This document shows positions 26,791-38,439 of a stretch of DNA of 64,000 nucleotides, piece by piece (position 1 is the stretch's first letter; each line of letters opens with the position of its first letter). The notes beneath the pieces are model-generated. The model had not been told where the DNA came from. It was given only the letters and a program-made list of their open reading frames with translations, and ran no database searches. Position numbers and translations under genes: made by a program. The stretch comes from Balaenoptera acutorostrata (lineage: Eukaryota > Chordata > Mammalia > Artiodactyla > Balaenopteridae): the NCBI RefSeq assembly GCF_949987535.1, contig NC_080081.1:40526428-40590427 (forward strand), read 5' to 3'.

Positions 26791-26804
26791 TTTCTTTTTT
26801 TCAG
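26791..26804 (+). promoter_or_regulatory. Splice-acceptor-like tract ending in CAG
   Basis: A near-pure pyrimidine run ending in CAG lies directly before an open frame, with 'ttttaattcttat' (26774-26786) as a plausible branch-point region. The match to the mammalian 3' splice-site pattern is strong, but such strings also occur by chance in AT-rich DNA. Confidence 0.45.
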
Positions 26805-26924
26805 GAGGCAATCTATCCAGCCAGAAGAAATATTTTTCATTACGAGGTACCACTGGGATATCGTAGGATTCAGCAATATTATAGTCACCACCATGACAAT
26901 GATAATTGTTTTGAAAATAGATGA
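26805..26924 (+). CDS. Possible terminal coding exon, gene not recognised
   Basis: Directly after the acceptor-like tract, the frame starting at base 26805 stays open for 39 codons and ends in two adjacent TGA stops (26922-26927). Its predicted peptide starts 'EAIYPARRNIFHYEVP' and continues through 'GYRRIQQYYSHHH' to 'NCFENR', rich in Tyr, His and Arg. AATAAA follows at 26953-26958. This is the layout of a last coding exon with a short 3'UTR. Against it, no partner exon is visible here, 39 open codons can arise by chance, the +2 frame and the antisense strand are also open, and I recognise no protein family. The strand and phase are inferences. Confidence 0.35.
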   Translation, partial: EAIYPARRNIFHYEVPLGYRRIQQYYSHHHDNDNCFENR

Positions 26925-26927
26925 TGA

Positions 26928-27879
26928 AACCATTTGAATTATGTTTAATTTCAATAAATATTAAGAACCTGTATATTTTCTCACATAAACCATGAGTTAT
27001 TTCAAAGAGACTAGAAAACATTTTTATAAATACATCAGAGCCACTTCCTATTCTGAAATAACCATCTTTGCAAAGAATTTCATAAGTAACTTTTAAACTT
27101 AATAGTTATATGAACATAAAACAGTTTATATTAAGATAAAATTTATATTAACAAAGTATAAAATAACATGTAATTAATCATTTTTTTAAATCATAAAGTA
27201 GAACACATAGCATTCTTCAGTAATAAAGAGACAGACATGCTATAAATCTACAGTACATAACTGCAAACTAATTAGCTGCAAATAAAAACTTAATTAAGCA
27301 AAATCTTAGGGCATGTTACCCTCCAAAGAGTAGGTAAGAATTTAATTGTCAGAAACGCTCAACAGAATTAGAAACGTATACTTTATTCAAATGTGAAAAT
27401 ATTTAGATATATTTTAGTAACTTCTGAGTGTCTTCACATGGCAATAGTATGTATATGTATGTGTATATTATTACTGGAACATAATTTCTAATAGGATCCT
27501 AATAAGATCTTAGAAATTAGAGCAATAATGGGACAATAACAACATATATTTATTTACACATCCAATTCTGTACATCCATTTATTTCATCATGATAAAAAT
27601 CTTAAAAACAAGACATAAGTATTTTAGCATTTAACCCACTCTCTGGCATAGAGAAATAGCTCAATAAGGATATACTAAATGACTCTCCATTTTACTATTG
27701 ATAAAGCCAAGACTCAGATGATGCCACAGAACTAGTATTCAATAAATGGTAGAGCTGGAATAAGAATGCAGGTCTATCAGATTTCCAAATCTCATGAACT
27801 TTCCATTATGATATATTTCCTTTCTCTTTTCTTTTTATCCACTTTGAAGAGTTATTCAATTATTTTATACTAAGGGCCA
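26928..27879. other. Non-coding AT-rich sequence after the exon candidate
   Basis: Contains AATAAA at 26953-26958 and otherwise no recognised feature. If 26805-26924 is a last exon, this is 3'UTR and then intergenic DNA. Confidence 0.4.
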
Positions 27880-29375
27880 TTTTCTTGGCTGTCACTTCTG
27901 TCAGATGGGCTATAATACCTCTCTTGGTTATCCATTTTATTTGGAGCACTTCTCACACTGAGAAACAATCTTAATTCTTTTTGGATGACTTCAAGATTCA
28001 GTCCCCTAGCCTTTCAGTTTTGTGATTTTGTTTCACCTTTAATGTCTTTTTATCAACATTCTCCTACACTGGATCTTATCATCACTAGGAAACTCTTAAC
28101 CAATTAAAATGAGTTGAAACATTCCTTTTCCAAATCAAAAAAAAACAGCTTATATTTATATCAGTTAATATCAAGATACATTTTCTTCAGCTTCATACAG
28201 TCCTCTTGTTCCTTGAACCCTCTATTTTCTCTCTTTATTCCCCTTCTCATGCTCTTTTTCTTCCTCATCTCTAAGATTCTTGATCTATTGTTTCAAACAT
28301 TCTCTGATTCTTCTTTTTACTAATTCCTTTTTTTATTGTTTTTTAATCACACTACCTGAGAAATATTTCCCCATCTTCTCTATGGACACATCTGGCTACT
28401 ATGCACTGCTGGAGATGCCTGAAAACGATGTGAATTTGTGACACTATGGATTTATGACACCCAGCCTCACCTGGAACCTTAGTCATGACTTGTCTTCTTT
28501 TCACCATTCCTTCTTCAGTTCTTGCTCCTGTTCTTTAAAACAGCTATTTAAATATTTTGCATAAATCTCCCTAAACTCTCCTTAAATTCCCCTCTTCCCT
28601 TTTCTCCCACATTCAGTAATATCTTCAATAGTGTAGATAACATATTCACTGAATTAATAAATCTTCGAATTAAAACAGAAATTATTTAATAGATCAGGCT
28701 CTACTTCTGCCACCTGACCAATATTCTAATCTACATCTAGACTGTTCTTTAGCCCTCCTCTACCAACTTCTCAGTTTTATGTCTTCTTTCCCCTCTATCT
28801 ATCCTTTGTATTTTCTTTCTTGCCCTCCCTGCTGACCCCTTTCCTTTAGTGTATAAACATCAAGTTACCGAGTTGTCCCATTAAACCCCCTCAATCTGTT
28901 GGCTCTCTAGCCTCTATCATAGCTTTCTTCTCTTCAAAACACCTCAAAAGTTTTCAACACCATAGCTTTCTCCATTTCCTCACAGCCCTCACTCAGATGA
29001 CAGCAGCTTGATAGTTGCCTCACCATTGCAGTAAAACTTCTTCCAGTAAAGTTCCCCTACACTGTCTTACTACCACTAGAGACAAATTAATATTCTTTTT
29101 ACCTGACCTACTAGCAGTATTTGAAATTGCTGGATACTTTTTATATGATGAATTATTTGCCTTCCTTCTACATTTCTTTCTGATTATTTCCCAATTTCCT
29201 CTGTCAGCTCTTCATTCTGTGCATTCTGTAAATGATTCTAAGGACCTCTTTTTGGAATTTTCATTGATTTTTTAAATTTTCAACTTATAATATTTACTGC
29301 TACATTCACATCAAATAGCACAGTGCCTGGCATATGGGAAGTGCATGGTAAATATTTGTTGAATAAATGAATGAA
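27880..29375 (+). mobile_element. Extended L2 LINE copy, sense
   Basis: About 1.5 kb of pyrimidine-rich sequence with L2 ORF2 and 3'-end character: 'cactggatcttatcatcactaggaaact' (28067); 'cacctgacca' and 'ctaccaacttctcag' (about 28710-28775); 'tgacctactagcagtatttgaaat' (29102, the L2 'ctct.cagcatttgacac' site); and the terminal 'cacagtgcctggcatatgggaagtgcatggtaaatatttgttgaataaatgaatga'. The ORFs here (28114-28323, 29015-29275) are remnants. Confidence 0.75.
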
Positions 29376-29830
29376 AGATATTTTTGTCTGGTAGGAGTTG
29401 CTGTGTTCAATGTTAATCTAGTTCAGAAAATTTCTAATGCCTAAAGTTATAGTTTGGAGATGGGTTTTTTTCATTAGAGTATATGAAAAAATGTTTCTCA
29501 GACTACTTTGATATTTTCTGCTTTATTTTCTCCTTTTGTCCAGTAGGAAAAAAAAGGAATATAAGTATCACAAAAAATTATTTCTTATACATAAAAAATT
29601 ATACACAAATATTAAATGAGTATTAGAACTTGACTTTGTTAACATGTAAATAAATGAGTGCATGGATTTTATATTTTGACCTAATCACATTTATCTAAAC
29701 TCAATTGAATCTATTTTCTTTAATGTCTTTATAGGGAGACATCTGTTAGTGAACATTTATAAGGACCAAATCCATGAAACCAATGTAGAATTCATTATCC
29801 ATCTTTTGATGAGATTAAAAAATATGTGTG
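29376..29830. other. Unique AT-rich sequence
   Basis: No recognised repeat or gene before the SINE. Confidence 0.45.
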
Positions 29831-30159
29831 TGGGACTTCCCTGGTGATGCAGTGGTTAAGAATCCGCCTGTCAATGCAGGGGACACGGGTTCGATCCCTG
29901 GTCCGAGAAGATTCCAGATTCCACAGAGCAACTAAGCCTGTGTGCCACAACCACTGAGCCTGTGCTCTAGAGCCCACGAGCCACAACTACTGAGCCTGTG
30001 CACCTAGAGCCCATGTTCCACAACAAAAGAAACAATCGCAGTGAGAAGCCTGCGCAGTGCAACGAAGAGTAGCCCCCGCTTGCTGCAACTAGAGAAAGCC
30101 CGCACACAGCAACGAAGACCCAACAGAGCCAAAAATAAATAAATAAATAAATATTTTTT
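29831..30159 (+). mobile_element. CHR-type tRNA-derived SINE, sense
   Basis: Full-length copy from 'gggacttccctggtgatgcag' to 'gaagacccaacagagcc' with an (AAAT)n/T-rich tail. Pol III control boxes are visible: an A-box-like tggtgatgcagtgg (29842-29855) and B box ggttcgatcc (29888-29897). It belongs to the cetacean/hippopotamus branch of cetartiodactyl SINEs by its long tRNA-unrelated body. Flanking duplications are not clean, so it is probably older than the copy at 3512. Confidence 0.93.
29888..29897 (+). promoter_or_regulatory. Pol III B box of the SINE
   Basis: ggttcgatcc matches the tRNA B-box pattern GGTTCGANTCC with one base lacking. It is part of the SINE, not of a tRNA gene. Confidence 0.75.
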
Positions 30160-33031
30160 TTAAGAAATGTAAGTATATTTAATTTTACCACAAAACTAGA
30201 AACAAAGGTAAATTCGATCCCTGAGGTACAGGGGGATTTTCTGAAATGCTGATATTCTGTCACATAATAAGTAGTATCAATATATTTCTCAAATATCTTA
30301 TGAATTAAATTACCATGAGATGGAAAACAAAACAAGAACAAAAGAAATGGCTCCAGCATATAAATGTCTTCTTCAAATGAGTCTTTGTTCTTCTACAAGG
30401 CCATGGATTAATTACCATCCTTATTCTAAGCATCTGGTTCACTGCTTTGCTTTAATGAGGAGTTAGTTTGACCCCACGCTCAAACCATCTTTATGAAGTG
30501 GTAGAAGTAATTATTATTACTTGGAGATTATTTATCAAAAGCAGGATTTTCAAGGATGAAGTGATCACTACTTATCAAAAAATTGACCTTGACAAGCTAG
30601 ATAAAGTTGACCTGAACTTTAGCTAGTATAGATATGTTAAGGATAATAAATTTTCCCCTTCAAAATGAATGCTAAATTGCCCAATAAAAACATACATCAT
30701 TCCTTTAAAGTGCTTACATATTAATTTGATAAAGTGAAAGCTTGAAGGTCCTGAATATAGACTCTAATAGTTCCTTATTTCCCCAGATTAATATTTATAT
30801 AGTAAATGCCATGTTATTACTTCTTTAATGTCATGTTAATGCCTTAGGCATATCTGAGAAAGAGAAGTTGTGGGTTAGAGATGCCTAAAGAGAAAACTGA
30901 GAAAACTTTACCATTAACTGTTCAAGATTTGTCTGTATGTGTACATATCTATGTACTGCTACGTATATATATACACAAGTATGTGTGTGTGTGTGTTAGA
31001 AATAGATTTGAAAAGATTAGTGGGAAAGCATCACATTAGAAGAGGAAAGGAATCAAAATAACATTGATTGAAATTACCTCCTGTAATGAAGAGATATGCT
31101 TACTACCATTACCCACCCCAACAAAAGGGAGAGAAACAAACAGGTTCGAAAGCTCATGAAAAGGCTCTTTCTCATACTATTGATATTATAATCTGATCGT
31201 GATTACTCAGGAAATATCATAAAGCTGGATCAGGCTTACATAAACTATAGAGTAAGGAGACCTTGCATCTTTTCTACAACCCTTCCCCACCCCATCCCTC
31301 CCCAACCCCAGCCCACATCATTTTTGCTTAGTCTGGAAGGAGAAGGATTGAGGGATCAAGGTTTGGCAGGGAGAAGCCACAAGTAAGGTACTGTCCCTTG
31401 TATCATGCCAGTGTAAGCAGAAGGTATTCTCAGATAAGAGTGTTAGCTAAGGTGTTAGGATAATCAGCTAAGTAACAATTTCATGTGTAATGGAAGGGCG
31501 CAGAGTCTTACCAAGCCCTCAAGTGCAGGAATAGTGAAGCTTCCAAGTCCTGAAACACCAGAGGTTATCTATCAACGAAACTGCCAGCAGCTAAAGGGAC
31601 TGTTTGCAACTCTAAGTCCCAGAGTAAATATTGCAGTTATGGAATGGTGGGAGCTAGTGTTCTTATTCTAAATGAGAAAAGAATGGCTAAAAATATAAAA
31701 GGACTGAAAATGCCCCAGAGGTTGAAAAATCTATTTATTTGGTCATGTTTTAGGTAAATGTTTCAAAATCTGTTTCAGAATATGTTGCTCTAAAGGGAAA
31801 GCTCTATTTCTAGTAACAATTAAGAGCTGATTTTCTAACTTGTCCTTTTATATTTTCCCACTAGCAGTATGATTTCTAAAGGCAGTGGTAGTCCTACATT
31901 CTCCAGACATCACTCATAAGCAAAGCATGCTGTGAAGCTACCAAATTATCTGTCTGTATCAAAACACAGGCAGCAGGGCTAGGTACTAACAGAGTCCACA
32001 CAATCCTCTTTAGGCAGGCACCATTCTGATAGTCAAGCATTCCTTCTTTAATCAGCAAATGTGCATAGAAGGCCTACTAAATGCTAGTCACTGCTATTAC
32101 TCACAGAGATACCTCCTAAGCTGTTACCTCAGCCTGATTTCATTATGTGAGTTTAACAGCTTCTCCTCCATTGCTGCTGTTTATCCTGGCACTGGGTCCT
32201 GTATGAAGGACACTGGAAGTGGAGAAGGATTCTCAAAATACAGATATGATTTAAGCAATAAACATACAATATGAACATCTATAAAAGTTTCATATTTCAT
32301 ATCTCCATTACATACATTGTGATAGCTAAACCATTGTCTATGCAAATTTGTATATTTCAGAAATTTTATTAATACTCTTGTTTACATTCCTAATGAAATA
32401 TTAAGGGTATAAAATGCAAAAATCAAAGTTTTTTTTTTGAATAATATTTGTATAGGCTTTTAAGCAGAATCAATTGCAAACATTTATTTTTATAGATCTA
32501 AATTTGTGGCTATGATAGCACTATATGCCTTGTAGGACTTGGATGGAACAATAAAATCTTTCTGGAAAATGTTTCAAGAGACTATTGTGATTATCAGATT
32601 TCCTCTCTTTTGTGACTCTAGCACATAGCATAAAACCTGTCTTTTGTAACTTAGTATTTCTTGAATAACTGAATGAACCATGTCTCTTTATATGAAATAT
32701 ATATTTTGGTGGAATTATTAGCTCAGGAGAGAGTTAGAAAATTATCAACAGGTTTTTTTTTGAATGCATATTATATGGCACACTGATATAACTTAAATCT
32801 ATTTTCTAATCAACCCCCAAATAGAGTAAACTGATCCACTATTATTGATTTTTTTAAAATTTAGTAGTTTTTTAAGTGCAAAGGAACAAAGATGTTTTAA
32901 TATGGGGTTACTCAATTTGAATGAATGAGACAGGCTGCATAATAATCCAGCAGACATCCTTTTTTGGTAACTCATACTTACAGTTTGGAAGTAAATGCAA
33001 GTAATTAAATGATGTATAAGGGTTCAGATCT
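30160..33031. other. Unique AT-rich sequence
   Basis: Contains a short mixed TA/GT repeat at 30961-30996 (gtatatatatac, then (gt)n). No exon or confidently named repeat. ORFs at 31483-31671 and 32059-32274 have no recognisable domain. 32620-32690 vaguely resembles an L2 tail. Confidence 0.45.
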
Positions 33032-33252
33032 CAGTGGTTCTCAATCAGGAGGCATTTTGACCCCCAGAGGGCATTTGGTAATATCTCACATCTGAAGACA
33101 TTTTTGGTTCTCACAAATGGCAGGATGTTATGGGCATTTTTGCAGTAGAGACCAGGAATGCTGATAAACATCCTGCAATATGTAAGACAATCTCCTACAA
33201 CAAAGAATTATCGGACCCAAAATGTCAATGATACTGAAGCTTAGAAACTGTG
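33032..33252 (+). mobile_element. MER20 (hAT-Charlie non-autonomous DNA transposon)
   Basis: Full-length at about 220 bp, from 'cagtggttctcaatcagg' through 'ggcatttggtaatatct', 'gacatttttggttctcacaa', 'aaacatcctgcaatatg' and 'caacaaagaattatc' to 'ttagaaactgtg'. The inverted termini (cagtggttctca / tagaaactgtg) are recognisable but eroded. A clean 8-bp target duplication is not visible. Confidence 0.82.
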
Positions 33253-34213
33253 AGTTAGAAGAGGTATTCACACAATTTGGGGTCTCAAAGTAGGCATGTA
33301 AGAACTGGTATCTAATAGTAGAGCCTTAATAATTCTCTTTCATAGTTACTGATGCAGTGACTAAACAAGAGTATTTCCATATATGTATATCTATGTGAGA
33401 AAAATCCAGAATGGCTCATACAACTGCAGATGCTAGTACATGAAAGGATTTCAGTCCATATTCGATAAGTACTCACTGACTTTCCCCTACTGAAAGATCA
33501 CATTATCTTAGAAAATTAACTTACATATTCTATATTTTGGGAGTGATCTTTGCCTTTGTTGTGGTTATGTTAGCTGTTTTAATAAATAAACTCCAAAATC
33601 TCAATGGCCTAATCCAATAAATCGTTTCCTGCTCAGCCAAGAGACAAATGTGGCAGTTCTACTTAGAAGTAAATTTACTCCATGTGGTGATCCAGTGACC
33701 TAGGTCTGTTCCATTGTATGGCTGCACCATCTCTACGATCTCAGAATATCTACTTCATATATTCAGGAGAGAGCACAATCCTCTTGCTTTTCAAAAGCCC
33801 TTGCCCAGGAATTTATGCATCATTTCTGTTCATGTTCCATTGATGAGAAGTGGTGACCTAACCACACCTGGATTTAAGAATTACTGAGCAGCCATGTTGC
33901 ACTTCATATATCATTAGTTTTATTTTATGCAAAGGAGAGAATAATTTTTTATACAGCTGACTTTCACTACTAGAATCCAATTCCTTTATTCCATTCTCAA
34001 ATTTTAAAAGCCTATTAATTGCTGAGCACTCTACCAGATTCTAGAGACACACACACAAAAATGAATTTTCTTGTCTACCAGGGATGTACAATCTAGAAAG
34101 GGCCTTTAATCATCTCAGAGGTAATTCCTCTGAACTGAAACCCTGTGTTTGAAGAAACTCAGCAGAACACCTTGAAACATTTCTATACCTTGCTTAGTGT
34201 AAACATTTTCTCA
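33253..34213. other. Non-coding; 33540-33905 is probably an old interspersed repeat
   Basis: 33540-33905 ('aactccaaaatctcaatggcctaa..cctgctcagccaagag..gtggtgacctaaccacacctgg') follows the order of a common ancient mammalian repeat whose name I cannot fix. The rest is unique. Confidence 0.4.
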
Positions 34214-34218
34214 GTGCC

Positions 34219-34599
34219 TGCTATAGACTGAATGTTTATGGTCCCTGCAAAATTCTTAAGTTGAAATCTTTCCCTCAGATATGATAGCATTAGGAGGTGG
34301 GGCATTTGGAAGGTAATTAGGATCAAATGAGGTCATGTGGGTGGATCCCACATGGATGGGATTTGTATCCTCTTAAGAGACAGAGAGAGCTTGCTTCCTC
34401 TCTCTGCTCTTTGCCATGTGAAGTTACCAAGAGAAATCAGCAATCTGCAACCTGGAAAAGATTTTTTAGCAGAGCTATTTCTTACCAGACCATGCTAGCA
34501 TGGACTTCCAGCTTCCAGCACTGTGAGAAATAAATTTCTGTTGTTTAGATGCCACCCAGTCTGTATTTTGTTTTATAGCAGTCCAAGCTAACTAAGGCA
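34219..34599 (+). mobile_element. MLT1/MST-type (ERVL-MaLR) solo LTR, sense
   Basis: It starts TG and ends CA: 'tgctatagactgaatgtttatggtccc', 'gaggtggggcatttgg', 'atgaggtcatgtgggtgg', 'tggacttccagcttccagcactgtgagaaataaatttctgttgttt', and finally 'ccacccagtctgtattttgttttatagcagtcc'. This is the MaLR LTR pattern; the aataaa near 34529 is the LTR polyadenylation signal. Flanking bases gtgcc (34214-34218) and gtacc (34600-34604) are a one-mismatch 5-bp target duplication. No internal retroviral sequence adjoins it, so it is a solo LTR. Confidence 0.88.
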
Positions 34600-34604
34600 G
34601 TACC

Positions 34605-35391
34605 ATTTATAGTTATCCTTAAGCACATTTAATTTTAGGGAAATCCTATATGGCAAAATTGCCCTAATCAGTATCTCTAAGGGAAAGATGTGGCAAGAAT
34701 GTCTAAAAACAAGACTCTTATCATAAATAGTGGTTCCCTCCTTAAAGGGGCAACTTTGGATTCTAAGGTATTTCAAAGCATAGGCCCAAAGTAGAGAGAT
34801 CCATACCAGTTCTACGCTGGAAATTTAGAATCATGGACAATATGGGCCCATGGGCAATCTTTGAGGAACATTTCAAGGGCAATGAAGATTGGAGAGGTGT
34901 GAGCTATAGATATGAAGCTGAGTTATATCAGAAACTCTATACAAAATCCAAACCAATGAGAACAGATACAATATCACCTGCATGAAATAGAACCTGCAAG
35001 AATAAAGTGAGGAGGACTTCTCAGGCCATAGGGAAAAAGAGCAAATATGGTTCTTCCTTAGGTAACAATATTCTGTGGAGGCAGGGAAATTTGGGTAGCC
35101 AAGAGACACAGACTGAATCATTTCAGGTAGATTGCATGGCTCTTGCACATGGGTATTTGACCTGGGAAGAGTTGAAGGAGAGGAAGGAGGAACATGTACA
35201 CTGCCAAGCACTCAGTTTAGCCAAAATAATTTAATATGGTTACTACCCTCACAAAATTTATATCTAGCAGAGGACACAGATCCTTATATAATAAACAATA
35301 ATATAGTGAGATATGTTTCATATTAACATTATGAGAGGTAGCCTGATAAAAATAAAAGAACATAAGTATCAGATGCAAACAAACCTGGAAA
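34605..35391. other. Unique non-coding sequence
   Basis: No repeat or exon that I can support. Overlapping ORFs on both strands at 34873-35326 have no recognisable domain. Confidence 0.4.
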
Positions 35392-35690
35392 TCAGTGCTG
35401 GAACTACAACTTCTTCACTTCATTTTCCTTATTGGTGAAATGAGAAGAATAAAGGTAACTTGATATGGATTTTTGTTATGATTAAAGATAGTAAGCAATT
35501 TAAGTGGCCTTGATAGAGCCTAATATTATTTTATTATTATTGTTGTTATTATCCTGTGTCAGGGACTAGTACATACACAAATTCATTTAACCTTCACTGT
35601 ATTGCATAAGGTAGGTATACTTATTACCTAATTTATATAAAGGGGCTGAATCACAGAGATTTAGACACTTGGCCAAGATACTCTACCAAG
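35392..35690 (+). repeat. MIR-like SINE pieces
   Basis: 35392-35530 follows MIR order ('ttcttcacttcattttccttattggtgaaatgagaagaataa..gattaaa'). 35535-35690, after an ATT-rich stretch, looks like a second MIR/L2 core ('attcatttaaccttcactgtattgcataaggtaggtatacttatta'). Diverged, assigned by pattern. Confidence 0.5.
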
Positions 35691-35783
35691 GAAATGGTTG
35701 AGTTCATTTTCAAATGCAAGTTCTAGGCATCTTGGCCAATTAATATCAATACATAGTAGCTTAACACAGTAAAAAAAAATAGT

Positions 35784-36608
35784 GGAGAGGGTGTGGAGAA
35801 AAGGGAACCCTCTTGCACTGTTGGTGGGAATGTAAATTGATACAGCCACTATGGAGAACAGTATGGAGGTTCCTTAAAAAATTAAACATAGAACTACCAT
35901 ACGACCCAGCAATCCCACTACTGGGCATATACCCTGAGAAAATCATAATTCAAAAAGAGTCATGTACCAAAATGTTCATTGCAGCTCTATTTACAATAGC
36001 CAGGACATGGAAACAACCTAAGTGTCCATCAACAGATGAATGGGTAAAGAAGATGTAGCACATATATATAATGGAATATTACTCAGATATAAAAAGAAAC
36101 AAAACTGAGTTATTTGAGGTGGATGGACCTAGAGACTGTCCTACAGAGTGAAGTAAGTCAGAAAGAGAAAAACAAATACCATATGCTAACACATATATAT
36201 AGAATATAAAAAAAAAAAGAAAAAAGGTTCTGAAGAACCTAGGGGCAGGACAGGAATAAAGATGCAGACGTAGAGAATGGACATGAGGACACGGGGAGGG
36301 GGAAGGGTAAGCTGGGGCGAAGTGAGAGAGTAGCATGTATATATATACACTACCAAATGTAAAACAGATAGCTAGTGGGAAGCAGCTGCATAGCACAGGG
36401 AGATCAGCTTGGTGCTTTGTGTCCACCTGGTGGGGTGGGAAAAGGAGGGTGGGAGGAAGAAACAAGAGGGAGGAGATATGGTGATATATGTATATGTATA
36501 GCTGATTCACTTTGTTATACAGCAGAAACTAACACACCATTGTAAAGCAATTATACTCCAATAAAGATGCTCAAAAAAAAAAGAATAGTGGGTCAAGGGC
36601 AAATTTAA
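35784..36608 (+). mobile_element. 5'-truncated L1 3' end with compound A-rich tail
   Basis: It begins within the ORF2 CCHC region ('gagagggtgtggag', matching 63612 of the young L1). It continues through the ORF2 C terminus (readable to 36058) and the 3'UTR with a G-rich tract, AATAAA at 36560-36565, and an A-tail from 36573. After the tail come 'gaatagtgggtcaagggcaaattt' and a second A-run. The 15-base string of nine A then tagtgg occurs at 35771-35785 and 36609-36623, the probable target duplication. Confidence 0.9.
36432..36453 (+). promoter_or_regulatory. G-quadruplex motif in the L1 3'UTR
   Basis: GGGG-T-GGG-7 nt-GGG-T-GGG satisfies the usual four-run rule with loops of at most 7. G-rich 3'UTR tracts are a known feature of L1s. 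Confidence 0.6.
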
Positions 36609-36623
36609 AAAAAAAAATAGTGG

Positions 36624-38439
36624 GAACACAGATGCATTTACCACATTTCCTTTGTTTATGAGTATAAATACCTAAAGCATCGTAGACTAGAAGGAGTTGA
36701 TAATTAGTGCATCTAACTCTGGAAAGCCTTGGGGATAACTTGAAACTTGAATACCATCAGATTCCCATCTCTTGCTCTTACCTCTGCTTCCCTCTATGTG
36801 TTCATTTCTCAGGGATACTTGAAACTCAGCCAGCATCAGCCGGGTGCTTGCAGTATTATTGCCTTTTGGCCAGAAAGGAAAAATACACTTATTTTCCCCA
36901 AGTTCTATGTGAACAATACCTAGGAAGGGCTGTCCAAGATTGGGCTAATGTGCAGTGGAAATTATGCTTAGAAAAGAGCAGGTGGGAGGAGAAACCCAAG
37001 CAAGGTTACTGGGCTTATGGGTGCTGAGGTACATAGCTATTAAAATTTGTGTCTTACAAAGGATAACCAAGTACATTTGTGTAGGAAGAGAGAAAAGGGC
37101 TGATGATGTCTAGGATAGCTTTCATATCCTGAAAACCATATAAACTTCATTTTATCCTATCACGTAACTTTAAATGAATTCATTATATCACTAATTATAG
37201 TTTTATTTGATACATTTTGGAAGACTTCAATATATTATATATGACATCTGATGGAACGAATTTGACTAAAATGAATATTTCTGTGTAGAAGATAGATGGG
37301 CACAAAGATGTAAAATACCATGAAAGAAAGTCTTAATCCTTCACAAAGGTTATCTGAATGATTTTCCTGATTATTTCTATCTTTTAAAAAGGTACATATT
37401 ATGTGGTAATTGTTCTTTTAACTACTGACACAATTAATGCTTAATGCATGAGAAATATAATTTATGGTTTTATTTGGCATGTACTTAAGCACCTGCATAG
37501 CAATTACTGGTGTGACATTTTTGTCTGCACTATAAAGCACTGCACATCCTCCCTTTCATCAGTTTAAAATTGAAACAAGGAGGTTGGCTCCTTGGGTAGT
37601 ACCTGCCCTGATCTTATCTAGTAGAATGAAAATATGATTGCCTTCCTGACACTATAAATTACACTTTCCCAACTCTAGCACCCTTCTGCAACAGAAATCT
37701 GCACCATTAGTGTGACTCTTTCATGCTATAGGAAGTTGTTTTACCTTTACAATACTAACATAGAAAATCTTCATCTCTTTTTTTCATCTCAAATTATATG
37801 GCAATTGAACATCAGAAAGGAGTATTTTTTATGAAACACACTATGTAACATTTCTCCCTATTGTAATGACAAATATAAGGATATGATTCAAATGGTAAGT
37901 GAATATCAAAACTCCAAAGTTGAATGAAATTATATCAATTTCTTCCTTCACAATAAGTAGTTATATGGCTCTCATGGGTGAACTTTTTCTTTAACTTTTT
38001 CCATTTACAATGAATTGGAAACACAAACAGTCAATAACTGTCACTGCCTTGAAAGTCAAGGTGAAATTCTTGTTTGTGTGGTCTCTGTAGACATCTTCAT
38101 GCCGAAGGTTGTGATTTCTCCAAAGTTCTTGTTATACCCAATAACCTCAAATGTTTTTTGGATGACACTCTGCTCTGGTATCTGCTTTTTCTCTTTAACT
38201 GATACCATTCAACTTCTTTTATTGTATATATTTTCCTTTTTCCTGCCTTTCTGTAATGTCACTTGCTTTTGCTTCTATTCATTATTTTTTTTTGGAACTA
38301 AAAGGAAAAAAAAAAAAAGATGCTTTAAAATTCTCCTCAAAATACTTTCCTATCAAACTGCTCTTGAAAAAAAACTATTTTTCATGACACAATTGAAGAA
38401 TAAACCATGGTTAATACCTTATTTACACAAACTGAAGGC
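36624..38439. other. Unique non-coding sequence
   Basis: No recognised repeat. The 160-codon ORF at 38015-38497 overlaps a T-rich/A-rich stretch, has a run of lysines from an A-tract (38308-38320) and no known domain. I do not call it a gene. Confidence 0.45.

Noticed and set aside
26632..27021. 129-codon minus-strand ORF over the exon candidate
   Set aside because: No domain, start context or splice context; begins and ends in AT-rich sequence. Kept only as an argument for caution about the plus-strand exon.
29842..29897. Possible tRNA gene from A- and B-box matches
   Set aside because: The boxes belong to a tRNA-derived SINE with a long unrelated body and A-rich tail; no cloverleaf is complete.
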